Below, in pieces: positions 1 to 5,034 of a stretch of DNA of 5,034 bases. Both the position numbers and the translations under genes were made by a program. Each line of letters opens with the position of its first letter. Positions within the stretch are counted from its first letter, which is position 1. The stretch is from Xanthobacteraceae bacterium. GTDB lineage: Bacteria; Pseudomonadota; Alphaproteobacteria; Rhizobiales; Xanthobacteraceae. The notes beneath the pieces were generated by a model. It was given only the letters and a program-made list of their open reading frames with translations, had not been told where the DNA came from and searched no databases. The stretch covers positions 1 through 5,034 of the forward strand of contig JASHRY010000380.1 of the NCBI GenBank assembly GCA_030037105.1, read 5' to 3'.

Positions 1-1
1 C

Positions 2-520
2 CGCTGGTGGATTTTCCGCCATCCGCTCGACTATCTCGGCTCCGACGGCGGCGGCGGCGTCGGTGGCGGGCCGGGCATTTCGGTCGGCGCGGCGCTGGCG
101 CTGAAAAACTCCGGCCGGCTTCCGGTCGCCGTCTGCGGCGACGGCGACTACCTGATGGGCGTGACCGCGCTGTGGACGGCGGTGCACTACAAGATCCCGC
201 TCCTCGTCGTGATCGCCAACAATCGCTCGTTCTACAATGACGAACTGCACCAGGAGCGGATGGCGCGCATGCGCGCGCGCCCGGTCGAGAACAAGTGGAT
301 CGGCCAGCGCCTGGCCGATCCCGAGATCGATCTCGCCGCCATAGGCCGCGCCCAGGGCGCTGCCGGCTTCGGCCCGATCACCGCGCCGGCCGATCTCGTC
401 GCGGCGTTGGAGAAGGCGGTCGCGGCGGTCGATGCCGGGCAGGTCGCGGTCGTCGATGTGCGCGTCGAGCCCGGCTATACCGCCGGCATGACCGCGGCGA
501 TGACGCGCGCCAAAAGCTGA
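2..520 (+). CDS. ThDP-dependent enzyme, C-terminal part (2-oxo acid decarboxylase / acetolactate synthase-like), 5' end outside window
   Basis: The reading frame is open from the window edge to the TGA at 518-520, giving the last 172 residues of a protein whose family is usually about 530-600 residues long. The segment is the C-terminal pyrophosphate-binding domain. A glycine-rich stretch (fragment residues 16-25) precedes the diagnostic ThDP/Mg motif, which begins GDGDYLMG at residue 46 and ends in the Asn pair N73-N74, a span of 29 residues. D47 and N74 would bind the metal-diphosphate. The following NNRSFYNDELHQ and RPVENKWIG stretches resemble proteins annotated as benzoylformate decarboxylase or acetolactate synthase large-subunit-like in Rhizobiales. 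The catalytic Glu lies in the missing N-terminal domain. An aldehyde dehydrogenase starts 24 bases downstream, which favours a decarboxylase that releases an aldehyde over a true acetolactate synthase. Family assignment is firm; substrate and exact reaction are inference. Confidence 0.9.
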   Translation, partial: RWWIFRHPLDYLGSDGGGGVGGGPGISVGAALALKNSGRLPVAVCGDGDYLMGVTALWTAVHYKIPLLVVIANNRSFYNDELHQERMARMRARPVENKWIGQRLADPEIDLAAIGRAQGAAGFGPITAPADLVAALEKAVAAVDAGQVAVVDVRVEPGYTAGMTAAMTRAKS

Positions 521-544
521 TCGGGGCGTTCACAGGAGACGATC

Positions 545-2044
545 ATGACCACCGCAGCGCCGCTCAAATCCATCAAGGCCGAGCCGCTCCATCTGCCCGA
601 GCATCGCGACGCGTTCTATGGCGGGCAATGGCACAAGCCGAAATCCGGCCGTTATGCCGACTCGATCAATCCCGGCACCGGCGAATCCCTCGGCCCGGTC
701 GCCGATTGCGGCGCCGCGGACATCGACGCCGCGGTCGGCGCGGCCAAGACGGCTTTCGACGGCTGGCGCAATACGCCGCCGCTCGAACGCGCACGCCTGC
801 TCAAGCGCATCGCCAATGTGCTGCGCGAGCATGCCGAAGAATTGGCGCTGATCGACGCCGCCGATTGCGGCAATCCGGTGCATGAAATGGTGATGGACGC
901 GACCGTCGCCGCCGCACAGATCGAGTTCTATGCCGGCCTGGTCACGGAAATGAAGGGCGCGTCGATCCCGATGGGTCCGGGCGTGGTCAATTTCTCGGTG
1001 CGCGAGCCGCGCGGCGTGGTCGGCCGCATCATTCCGTTCAATCATCCGTTCATGTTTTGCGCCGGCAAATCGGGCGCGCCGCTCGCGACTGGCAACAGTG
1101 TGGTGATGAAGCCGCCGGAGCAGGCGCCGCTCTCGGCACTGCGCCTTGCCGAATTGATCGGTGGCATTTTGCCGCCCGGCGTATTCAACATCATGCCGGG
1201 CGGCCGGGAGGCGGGCTCCGCGCTCGCCGCGCATCCCGGCGTCGCCATGATCGCGCTCGTCGGCTCGGTGCCGACCGGCCGCGCGGTGATGAAGGCGGCC
1301 GCCGACACGCTCAAGCCGGTGATGCTCGAACTCGGCGGCAAGAACGCGCTGATCGCCTTTGCCGACGCCGATGCCGACGAGGTCGCCCAGGGGGTGATCG
1401 GCGGCATGAACTTCACCTGGTGCGGCCAATCCTGCGGCTCGACCAGCCGCGCCTTCATCCACGAGAAAATCTACGACGCCGTGCTCGGCAAGGTGAAAGC
1501 GAAGATCGCCCACTACCGGCCGGGCATCGCCACCGATCCCGCAACCACCATGGGCGCGATCATCTCCAAGGCGCAGTACGAGCGCATCCTCGGCTTTATC
1601 GAGTCGGGAAAGCAGGAAGGCGCCCGCCTCCTCTGCGGCGGCGGCCGGCCAGCCGAGGCGGCACTGGCCAAGGGATTCTTCATCGAACCGACGGTGTTCG
1701 CCGACGTCGAGCCCAGCATGCGCATCGCCCGCGAGGAGATTTTCGGTCCCGTGCTCTCCATCTTCAAATGGAGCGACGCACAAAAAATGCTGGAACAGGT
1801 CAACGCCGTCGAATACGGCCTCACCGCCTCGATCTGGACCAACGATCTTTCGACCGCGCACCGCACCGCCGCCGCGGTGCAGGCGGGCTTTATCTGGATC
1901 AACGAGGTCAGCAAGCATTTTCTCGGCGCGCCGTTCGGCGGCTACAAGCAGTCCGGCATCGGCCGCGAAGAATGCTTCGAGGAGATGCTCGCTTATACGC
2001 AGGAGAAGAACATCCACGTGCGGCTCAAGCCGGCCAAGTCCTGA
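545..2044 (+). CDS. NAD(P)-dependent aldehyde dehydrogenase, complete (499 aa)
   Basis: Oxidises an aldehyde to the carboxylic acid with NAD(P)+, presumably in the cytoplasm as there is no signal peptide. The length is typical of the family. Key residues are all present: the oxyanion Asn N166 in PFNHP, cofactor-contacting K189 and E192 (KPPE), the Rossmann turn GSVPTG (240-245), the general base E262 in LELGGKN, the nucleophile C297 in GQSC, the EEIFGP motif (397-402) with E398 and F400, and the C-terminal PFGGYKQSGIGRE (463-475). A second cysteine, C293, lies four residues before the nucleophile. The ATG at 545 is preceded by a good AGGAG (534-538) six bases upstream, which fixes the start. 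The 24-base gap from the ThDP enzyme suggests co-transcription and a two-step route from 2-oxo acid through aldehyde to acid. Similarity in style to betaine- or benzaldehyde-type dehydrogenases does not define the substrate. Confidence 0.95.
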   Translation: MTTAAPLKSIKAEPLHLPEHRDAFYGGQWHKPKSGRYADSINPGTGESLGPVADCGAADIDAAVGAAKTAFDGWRNTPPLERARLLKRIANVLREHAEELALIDAADCGNPVHEMVMDATVAAAQIEFYAGLVTEMKGASIPMGPGVVNFSVREPRGVVGRIIPFNHPFMFCAGKSGAPLATGNSVVMKPPEQAPLSALRLAELIGGILPPGVFNIMPGGREAGSALAAHPGVAMIALVGSVPTGRAVMKAAADTLKPVMLELGGKNALIAFADADADEVAQGVIGGMNFTWCGQSCGSTSRAFIHEKIYDAVLGKVKAKIAHYRPGIATDPATTMGAIISKAQYERILGFIESGKQEGARLLCGGGRPAEAALAKGFFIEPTVFADVEPSMRIAREEIFGPVLSIFKWSDAQKMLEQVNAVEYGLTASIWTNDLSTAHRTAAAVQAGFIWINEVSKHFLGAPFGGYKQSGIGREECFEEMLAYTQEKNIHVRLKPAKS

Positions 2045-2056
2045 CGGCGAAGCCTT

Positions 2057-2072
2057 GCGCCGTGCGCGGCGC
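2057..2072. terminator. Possible bidirectional hairpin between convergent genes
   Basis: A perfect 6-bp stem (GCGCCG at 2057-2062 with CGGCGC at 2067-2072) closes a 4-base loop, extendable by two G-T wobbles on the + strand. It lies 12 bases past the aldehyde dehydrogenase stop and 11 bases past the rmlB stop on the other strand, where a shared terminator would be expected. Neither strand has a T-run after the stem, so it does not meet the classic intrinsic terminator pattern, and short GC stems arise readily by chance in such DNA. Confidence 0.3.
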
Positions 2073-2083
2073 GGCGTTGCCGG

Positions 2084-3148
2084 CTATATCTGCCCCACGC
2101 GTTCCAGCCGGTAACCGCGATCGAGAATGGCCTGCCACCATTGCCGGTTGCTCAAGTACCAGCGCACCGTCTTGGCAAGCGCGCTTTCGAACGACTCGGC
2201 GGCGCGCCAGCCCAGCTCGCGTTCGGCCTTCGCCGGATCGATCGCGTAGCGCCGATCATGACCGGGCCGGTCCGGCACCAACGCGATCAGCGATTCCCTG
2301 GGGCCTTTGTCCGACGGCTGCATCTCGTCGAGCAATCGGCAGATCGAGCGGACGACCTCGATGTTCTTGCGCTCGTTGCGGCCGCCGATGTTGTAGGTCT
2401 CTCCGACTCGGCCGCGCTCGAGCGCGCGCGCCAGCGCGCGCGCATGGTCATCGACGTAGAGCCAGTCGCGGACATTTTGCCCGTCGCCATAGATCGGCAA
2501 TGACTGTCCGGCCACGCCCTTGATGATCATGTGGGGAATGAGCTTTTCGGGAAATTGATACGGCCCGAAATTATTGCAGCAATTGGTGACGACGACCGGC
2601 AGTCCGTAGGTTCCGCCCCAGGCGCGGACCAGATGGTCGGATGCCGCCTTGGACGCCGCATAAGGAGAGTTCGGCGCGTAGGGTGCAAGCTCGCTGACAG
2701 CTCCCTCGGCGCCGAGCGACCCATAGACCTCGTCGGTCGACACATGCAGAAAGCGGAACGAGCGCTGTCTGGCGCGATCAAGGTTGCGCCAGTGACGCAA
2801 CGCCTCCTGCAGCAACGCGAAGGTGCCGACGATATTTGTTTGGATGAACTCGCCGGGGCCGTCGATCGAGCGATCGACATGGCTTTCGGCGGCCAAGTTC
2901 ATCACATAATGCGGCGCGTGCCGGTCGAACAATTGCCGCAGCGCCGGGCCGTCGCCGATATCAACTTTCGCCAGCCGGTAGCGCGCGCCGGCCGCGGCCT
3001 GTGGAATCGAATCCGGATTCGACGCGTAAGTGAGCTTGTCGATATTGACGATGGACGCCCGCGTTTCCGCGAGCAAATAGCGGATTACGGCCGAGCCGAT
3101 GAAGCCGGCGCCGCCGGTCACGAAAACAACGGCGTTGTCGAAACGCAT
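2084..3148 (-). CDS. rmlB: dTDP-glucose 4,6-dehydratase RmlB, complete (354 aa)
   Basis: Second enzyme of dTDP-L-rhamnose synthesis: converts dTDP-D-glucose to dTDP-4-keto-6-deoxy-D-glucose using tightly bound NAD+. It is an extended short-chain dehydrogenase/reductase. The NAD-binding TGGAGFIGS starts at residue 11, with D37 in NIDKLTYA contacting the cofactor. AESHVDRS follows at 87-94. The dehydratase signature STDEVYG (137-143) supplies T138, D139 and E140, and the YxxxK pair is Y163/K167. NNFGPYQFPEKLIP (192-205) and RPGHDRRYAID (294-304) are characteristic of RmlB rather than of UDP-glucose epimerases. Length is normal for the family. The ATG lies 3 bases after the rmlA TGA in the same frame; a GGAG inside the end of rmlA, 9 bases before the ATG, can serve as ribosome binding site. 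The spacing implies translational coupling to rmlA. The same enzyme also feeds other dTDP-deoxysugars, but rmlC and rmlD nearby indicate rhamnose. Confidence 0.97.
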   Translation of the reverse strand: MRFDNAVVFVTGGAGFIGSAVIRYLLAETRASIVNIDKLTYASNPDSIPQAAAGARYRLAKVDIGDGPALRQLFDRHAPHYVMNLAAESHVDRSIDGPGEFIQTNIVGTFALLQEALRHWRNLDRARQRSFRFLHVSTDEVYGSLGAEGAVSELAPYAPNSPYAASKAASDHLVRAWGGTYGLPVVVTNCCNNFGPYQFPEKLIPHMIIKGVAGQSLPIYGDGQNVRDWLYVDDHARALARALERGRVGETYNIGGRNERKNIEVVRSICRLLDEMQPSDKGPRESLIALVPDRPGHDRRYAIDPAKAERELGWRAAESFESALAKTVRWYLSNRQWWQAILDRGYRLERVGQI

Positions 3149-3151
3149 GCC

Positions 3152-4042
3152 TCAAGGCTCCGCGCGCGCTTGGGCGAGCGCGCGATGAACACTGAAGAGA
3201 TATTCGCCGTAGCTGCTCTTTGCGCACCGTTCGGCCAGCGTCTTGAAATGATCGAGCGTGATGTAGCCGAGCCGCAGCGCGATCTCTTCCGGGCAGGCGA
3301 TGCGCAATCCCTGCCTTTGCTCGAGAATCTGGACGAAATGACTCGCTTCCACCAGCGAGGCGTGGGTCCCTGTGTCCAACCAAGCAAAGCCGCGTCCCAA
3401 AATCTCGACGGCAAGGCGACCGCGCTCCAGATAAACGCGGTTTACATCGGTGATCTCGAGCTCGCCGCGCGCCGATTGCTTCAATCCGGCGGCGATCCGA
3501 ACCACCTCGTTGTCGTAGAAATAAAGGCCGGTGACCGCGATGTTCGACTTCGGTTGCCGCGGCTTTTCCTCGATCGAAAGCGCCCGACCCTTGCGGTCGA
3601 GCTCGACGACCCCAAATTGCTCCGGCGAATTCACCACGTATCCGAACACGGTGGCGCCCAAGTCGCGCGCGCCGGCGCGGGCGAGCAGTTCAGGAAGCCC
3701 GTGGCCATAGAAAATATTGTCGCCGAGGATGAGCGCCACCCGATCCGAGCCGATGAATTGGGCGCCGACGACGAAGGCGTCGGCGAGACCGCGGGGATGG
3801 TCCTGCACGGCGTAGGAAAATCGCAACCCGAAATCGCCGCCGTCGCCCAGCAGCCGCTCGAACAGCGGCTGATCCTGCGGATTGGCGATGATGAGGATAT
3901 CGCGGATACCGGCAAACATCAGCGTGGCCAGCGGATAGTAGATCATCGGCTTGTCGAATACCGGCAAGAGGTGCTTCGAGACCACCGACGTGATCGGGTA
4001 GAGCCGCGTCCCCAAACCGGCGGCGAGAATGATCCCCTTCAT
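3152..4042 (-). CDS. rmlA: Glucose-1-phosphate thymidylyltransferase RmlA, complete (296 aa)
   Basis: First and usually feedback-controlled step of the pathway: dTTP plus glucose-1-phosphate gives dTDP-glucose and pyrophosphate. The nucleotidyltransferase loop [11 protein letters not shown] (6-16) carries R13, followed by K23 in [14 protein letters not shown]108 in LGDNIFYGH and D223 in WLDTGTH are the Mg ligands, and E159-K160 in EEKP contacts the sugar. These positions correspond, with an offset of two, to the residues I recall for the Pseudomonas aeruginosa enzyme. GELEITDVN (193-201) is also typical. The chosen ATG (4042-4040) gives the normal family start MKGIILA and length, with AAGGG six bases upstream. 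An upstream TTG at 4138 would add 32 residues with no family counterpart. The loop differs from the usual LAGGSGTR at two positions. It is the leading gene of the - strand arm, directly followed by rmlB. Confidence 0.97.
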   Translation of the reverse strand: MKGIILAAGLGTRLYPITSVVSKHLLPVFDKPMIYYPLATLMFAGIRDILIIANPQDQPLFERLLGDGGDFGLRFSYAVQDHPRGLADAFVVGAQFIGSDRVALILGDNIFYGHGLPELLARAGARDLGATVFGYVVNSPEQFGVVELDRKGRALSIEEKPRQPKSNIAVTGLYFYDNEVVRIAAGLKQSARGELEITDVNRVYLERGRLAVEILGRGFAWLDTGTHASLVEASHFVQILEQRQGLRIACPEEIALRLGYITLDHFKTLAERCAKSSYGEYLFSVHRALAQARAEP

Positions 4043-4048
4043 TGACCA

Positions 4049-4053
4049 CCCTT
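4049..4053 (-). promoter_or_regulatory. Ribosome binding site that fixes the rmlA start
   Basis: Read on the - strand, AAGGG lies six bases before the ATG at 4042-4040. It supports this start over the in-frame TTG at 4138, and the resulting N-terminus matches the family. Confidence 0.7.
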
Positions 4054-4094
4054 GGCGGAGCGACGCGGCGGCCGAACCAATGACGTGTCTTCTT

Positions 4095-4110
4095 TTGTCA
4101 GTACTGGCAA
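4095..4110. promoter_or_regulatory. 16-bp near-perfect inverted repeat, possible operator
   Basis: TTGTCAGTACTGGCAA has two 8-base half-sites that are mirror complements except for one pair (T4098 against G4107), with the perfect core CAGTACTG. It lies in the less GC-rich part of the divergent rmlA-rmlC region, 53-68 bases upstream of the rmlA start and about 124 bases before rmlC. Size and symmetry suit a dimeric regulator, but I do not recognise it as the site of any named family. Confidence 0.35.
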
Positions 4111-4233
4111 CGCCGCGGCGCGGCAGGTTCGCATTCAAGTCGGCCGTTTAAGGCGTATTTATCACCGCGCAGACCCTTGATACAACGTGCGCCGCGCTCG
4201 ACGATTCCGGCGCGAGATCGGCCTCGGACAACG

Positions 4234-4791
4234 ATGGACATCATCAAGACCGCCATCCCCGGCGCGTTGATCATCGAGCCAAAGAGCTTCGACGACAGTC
4301 GCGGCTTCTTCATGGAGATTTTCCGGGCCGACCGTTATGCCGCGGCCGGAATCGCCGCGACTTTCGTCCAGGACAATTTTTCCCGGTCGGTCAGGGGCAC
4401 GCTGCGCGGATTGCATTTCCAGAATCCCAAGCCGCAGGGCAAATTGGTGACCGTTCTGCGCGGCGCGGTGCTTGACGTCGCGGTCGATGTGCGGATCGGC
4501 AGTCCGACGTTCGGCCGCCACGTGGCGGTGCAGCTCGACGGCGACACCCGCCGGCAATTCTGGATACCCCGCGGCCTCGCCCACGGCTTCATCGTGCGAA
4601 CCGAATTCGCCGATCTGTTCTACAAATGCGACGAGTTCTACAGCCCCGCGGACGAAATAGTGCTGCGCTGGGACGATCCGGGCTTGGGCATCGACTGGGG
4701 TTGCGACGCGCCGGTTCTGTCGGCGCGCGACGGCAACGGCCGCAGCCTGACGCAATTGGACGGGCTGTTGCCGCGCTTCGAGCCGGCTTGA
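4234..4791 (+). CDS. rmlC: dTDP-4-dehydrorhamnose 3,5-epimerase RmlC, complete (185 aa)
   Basis: Third pathway enzyme: epimerises C3 and C5 of dTDP-4-keto-6-deoxy-D-glucose to the L-lyxo form; a small dimeric cupin-type protein. Motifs in order: DSRGFFMEIF (21-30), FVQDNFSRS (44-52), LRGLHFQ (57-63) with catalytic base H61, QGKLV (68-72) with K70, FWIPRGLAHGF (109-119) with H117, and FYKCDEFYSP (129-138) with Y136 as the likely catalytic acid. D166 in LSARDGNG would pair with H61. Length equals the family norm. The ATG at 4234 gives the usual N-terminus but has only a weak GGA (4226-4228) as ribosome binding site. A TTG at 4177 would add 19 arginine-rich residues without family support. The stop overlaps the rmlD start in TGATG, so the two are translationally coupled. 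Confidence 0.97.
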   Translation: MDIIKTAIPGALIIEPKSFDDSRGFFMEIFRADRYAAAGIAATFVQDNFSRSVRGTLRGLHFQNPKPQGKLVTVLRGAVLDVAVDVRIGSPTFGRHVAVQLDGDTRRQFWIPRGLAHGFIVRTEFADLFYKCDEFYSPADEIVLRWDDPGLGIDWGCDAPVLSARDGNGRSLTQLDGLLPRFEPA

Positions 4792-5034
4792 TGCGTATTC
4801 TGATCACCGGCGTCACCGGGCAAATCGGCGGAGCGCTCGTCTCCCGTTTGCGCGGCTTCGGCACCACGCTTGCCGCCGATCGAACGGTGCTCGACCTCGC
4901 CCAGCCGCGGACGATCGCGGACGTATTGGACCGTCTGTCGCCGGATCTCGTCATCAATCCGGCCGCCTACACCGCCGTCGATCAGGCCGAGGACGAGCCC
5001 GACCTCGCCATGCGCGTGAACGGCGAAGCGCCCG
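4791..5034 (+). CDS. rmlD: dTDP-4-dehydrorhamnose reductase RmlD, N-terminal part, 3' end outside window
   Basis: Last pathway step: NAD(P)H-dependent reduction of dTDP-4-keto-L-rhamnose to dTDP-L-rhamnose. The first 81 residues of about 290-300 are visible. They show the Rossmann motif ITGVTGQIGGAL (5-16), D35 in VLDLA, and the family signature INPAAYTAVDQAEDEP (55-70) followed by MRVNGEAP (74-81), which matches the usual YTAVDKAE...VNA.AP pattern of RmlD. The catalytic YxxxK is beyond the window. The ATG shares its first base with the last base of the rmlC TGA, so translation probably re-initiates from rmlC; there is no strong separate ribosome binding site. Confidence 0.95.
   Translation, partial: MRILITGVTGQIGGALVSRLRGFGTTLAADRTVLDLAQPRTIADVLDRLSPDLVINPAAYTAVDQAEDEPDLAMRVNGEAP

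Larger units (their letters stand above)
4043..4233. promoter_or_regulatory. Divergent intergenic region between rmlA and rmlC, expected to hold both promoters
   Basis: These 191 bases separate two outward-facing gene pairs and are clearly less GC-rich than the flanking genes around 4081-4110 and 4131-4165. Promoter matches are weak. Toward rmlA (- strand), TTGTAT (4185-4180) and GATAAA (4163-4158) are 16 bases apart, which would leave a leader of roughly 110 bases. Toward rmlC (+ strand), TTGATA (4177-4182) is a good -35 match, but the sequence at the -10 distance (about 4200-4206) is poor. The two -35 candidates overlap on the odd palindrome TTGATACAA (4177-4185). A 16-bp near-palindrome sits at 4095-4110. 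I see no JUMPstart/ops element (no GGCGGTAG) and no recognisable riboswitch. That promoters lie here follows from gene orientation; the particular boxes are guesses. Confidence 0.6.

Noticed and set aside
46..59. CGG trinucleotide run near the left edge
   Set aside because: It encodes the glycine-rich segment expected before the ThDP motif and is too short to count as a functional repeat.
530..2017. Long open frame (495 codons) on the - strand opposite the aldehyde dehydrogenase
   Set aside because: Its translation is rich in Arg, His, Gly and Ala with no family motif, while the + strand frame has every catalytic residue of an aldehyde dehydrogenase. High-GC codon bias keeps stops out of the antisense frame.
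1057..2523. Open frame (488 codons) on the + strand running from inside the aldehyde dehydrogenase into rmlB antisense
   Set aside because: It crosses two unrelated genes in opposite orientations, is dominated by Arg and Gly runs and has no motif; a shadow of GC-rich coding DNA.
2531..4045. Long open frame (504 codons) on the + strand opposite both rmlA and rmlB
   Set aside because: It spans two genes only because rmlA and rmlB are in the same frame, so their antisense frame stays open across the junction. The translation shows no recognisable domain.
4111..4120. Perfect 10-bp palindrome CGCCGCGGCG next to the 16-bp dyad
   Set aside because: Pure G/C palindromes of this size are expected often in DNA this GC-rich; no separate support for function.
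4040..4138. 32-residue N-terminal extension of RmlA from a TTG at 4138
   Set aside because: The extension has no counterpart in RmlA, and the internal ATG at 4042 has a proper AAGGG and begins with the family-typical MKGIILA.
4177..4233. 19-residue N-terminal extension of RmlC from a TTG at 4177
   Set aside because: The added residues are arginine-rich low-information sequence, and the ATG at 4234 gives the normal RmlC start and length.

Overview
The window is GC-rich chromosomal DNA with a strong G/C bias at third codon positions. Protein style points to an alphaproteobacterium, probably of the Rhizobiales (Bradyrhizobium/Rhodopseudomonas-like). This is inferred from composition and from how the proteins read, not from any search. 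Six protein-coding genes fill almost the whole window, two of them cut by its edges. I see no tRNA, rRNA, CRISPR array, insertion sequence or prophage gene.

Left part (1-2044, + strand): the C-terminal end of a thiamine-diphosphate (ThDP) dependent enzyme is followed after 24 bases by a complete NAD(P)-dependent aldehyde dehydrogenase. The pair looks like a small catabolic operon in which a 2-oxo acid is decarboxylated to an aldehyde and then oxidised to a carboxylic acid. The substrate cannot be read from the sequence.

Right part (2084-5034): all four enzymes of dTDP-L-rhamnose synthesis are present, in two divergent arms. On the - strand rmlA (glucose-1-phosphate thymidylyltransferase) is followed by rmlB (dTDP-glucose 4,6-dehydratase) with a 3-base gap. 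On the + strand rmlC (3,5-epimerase) overlaps rmlD (4-dehydrorhamnose reductase, cut by the window end) by one base in a TGATG junction. Together they convert glucose-1-phosphate and dTTP to dTDP-L-rhamnose, the donor for O-antigen, exopolysaccharide or other rhamnosylated glycans. The 191 bases between rmlA and rmlC must hold both promoters and contain a 16-bp near-palindrome that could be an operator.

The two parts converge at about 2045-2083, where there is a short GC hairpin without a T-run. I did not find a convincing new biological system here. The points worth a second look are the divergent rmlAB/rmlCD layout with its dyad, the in-frame rmlA-rmlB junction, an unusual RmlA nucleotide-binding loop, and the unknown substrate of the decarboxylase/dehydrogenase pair.
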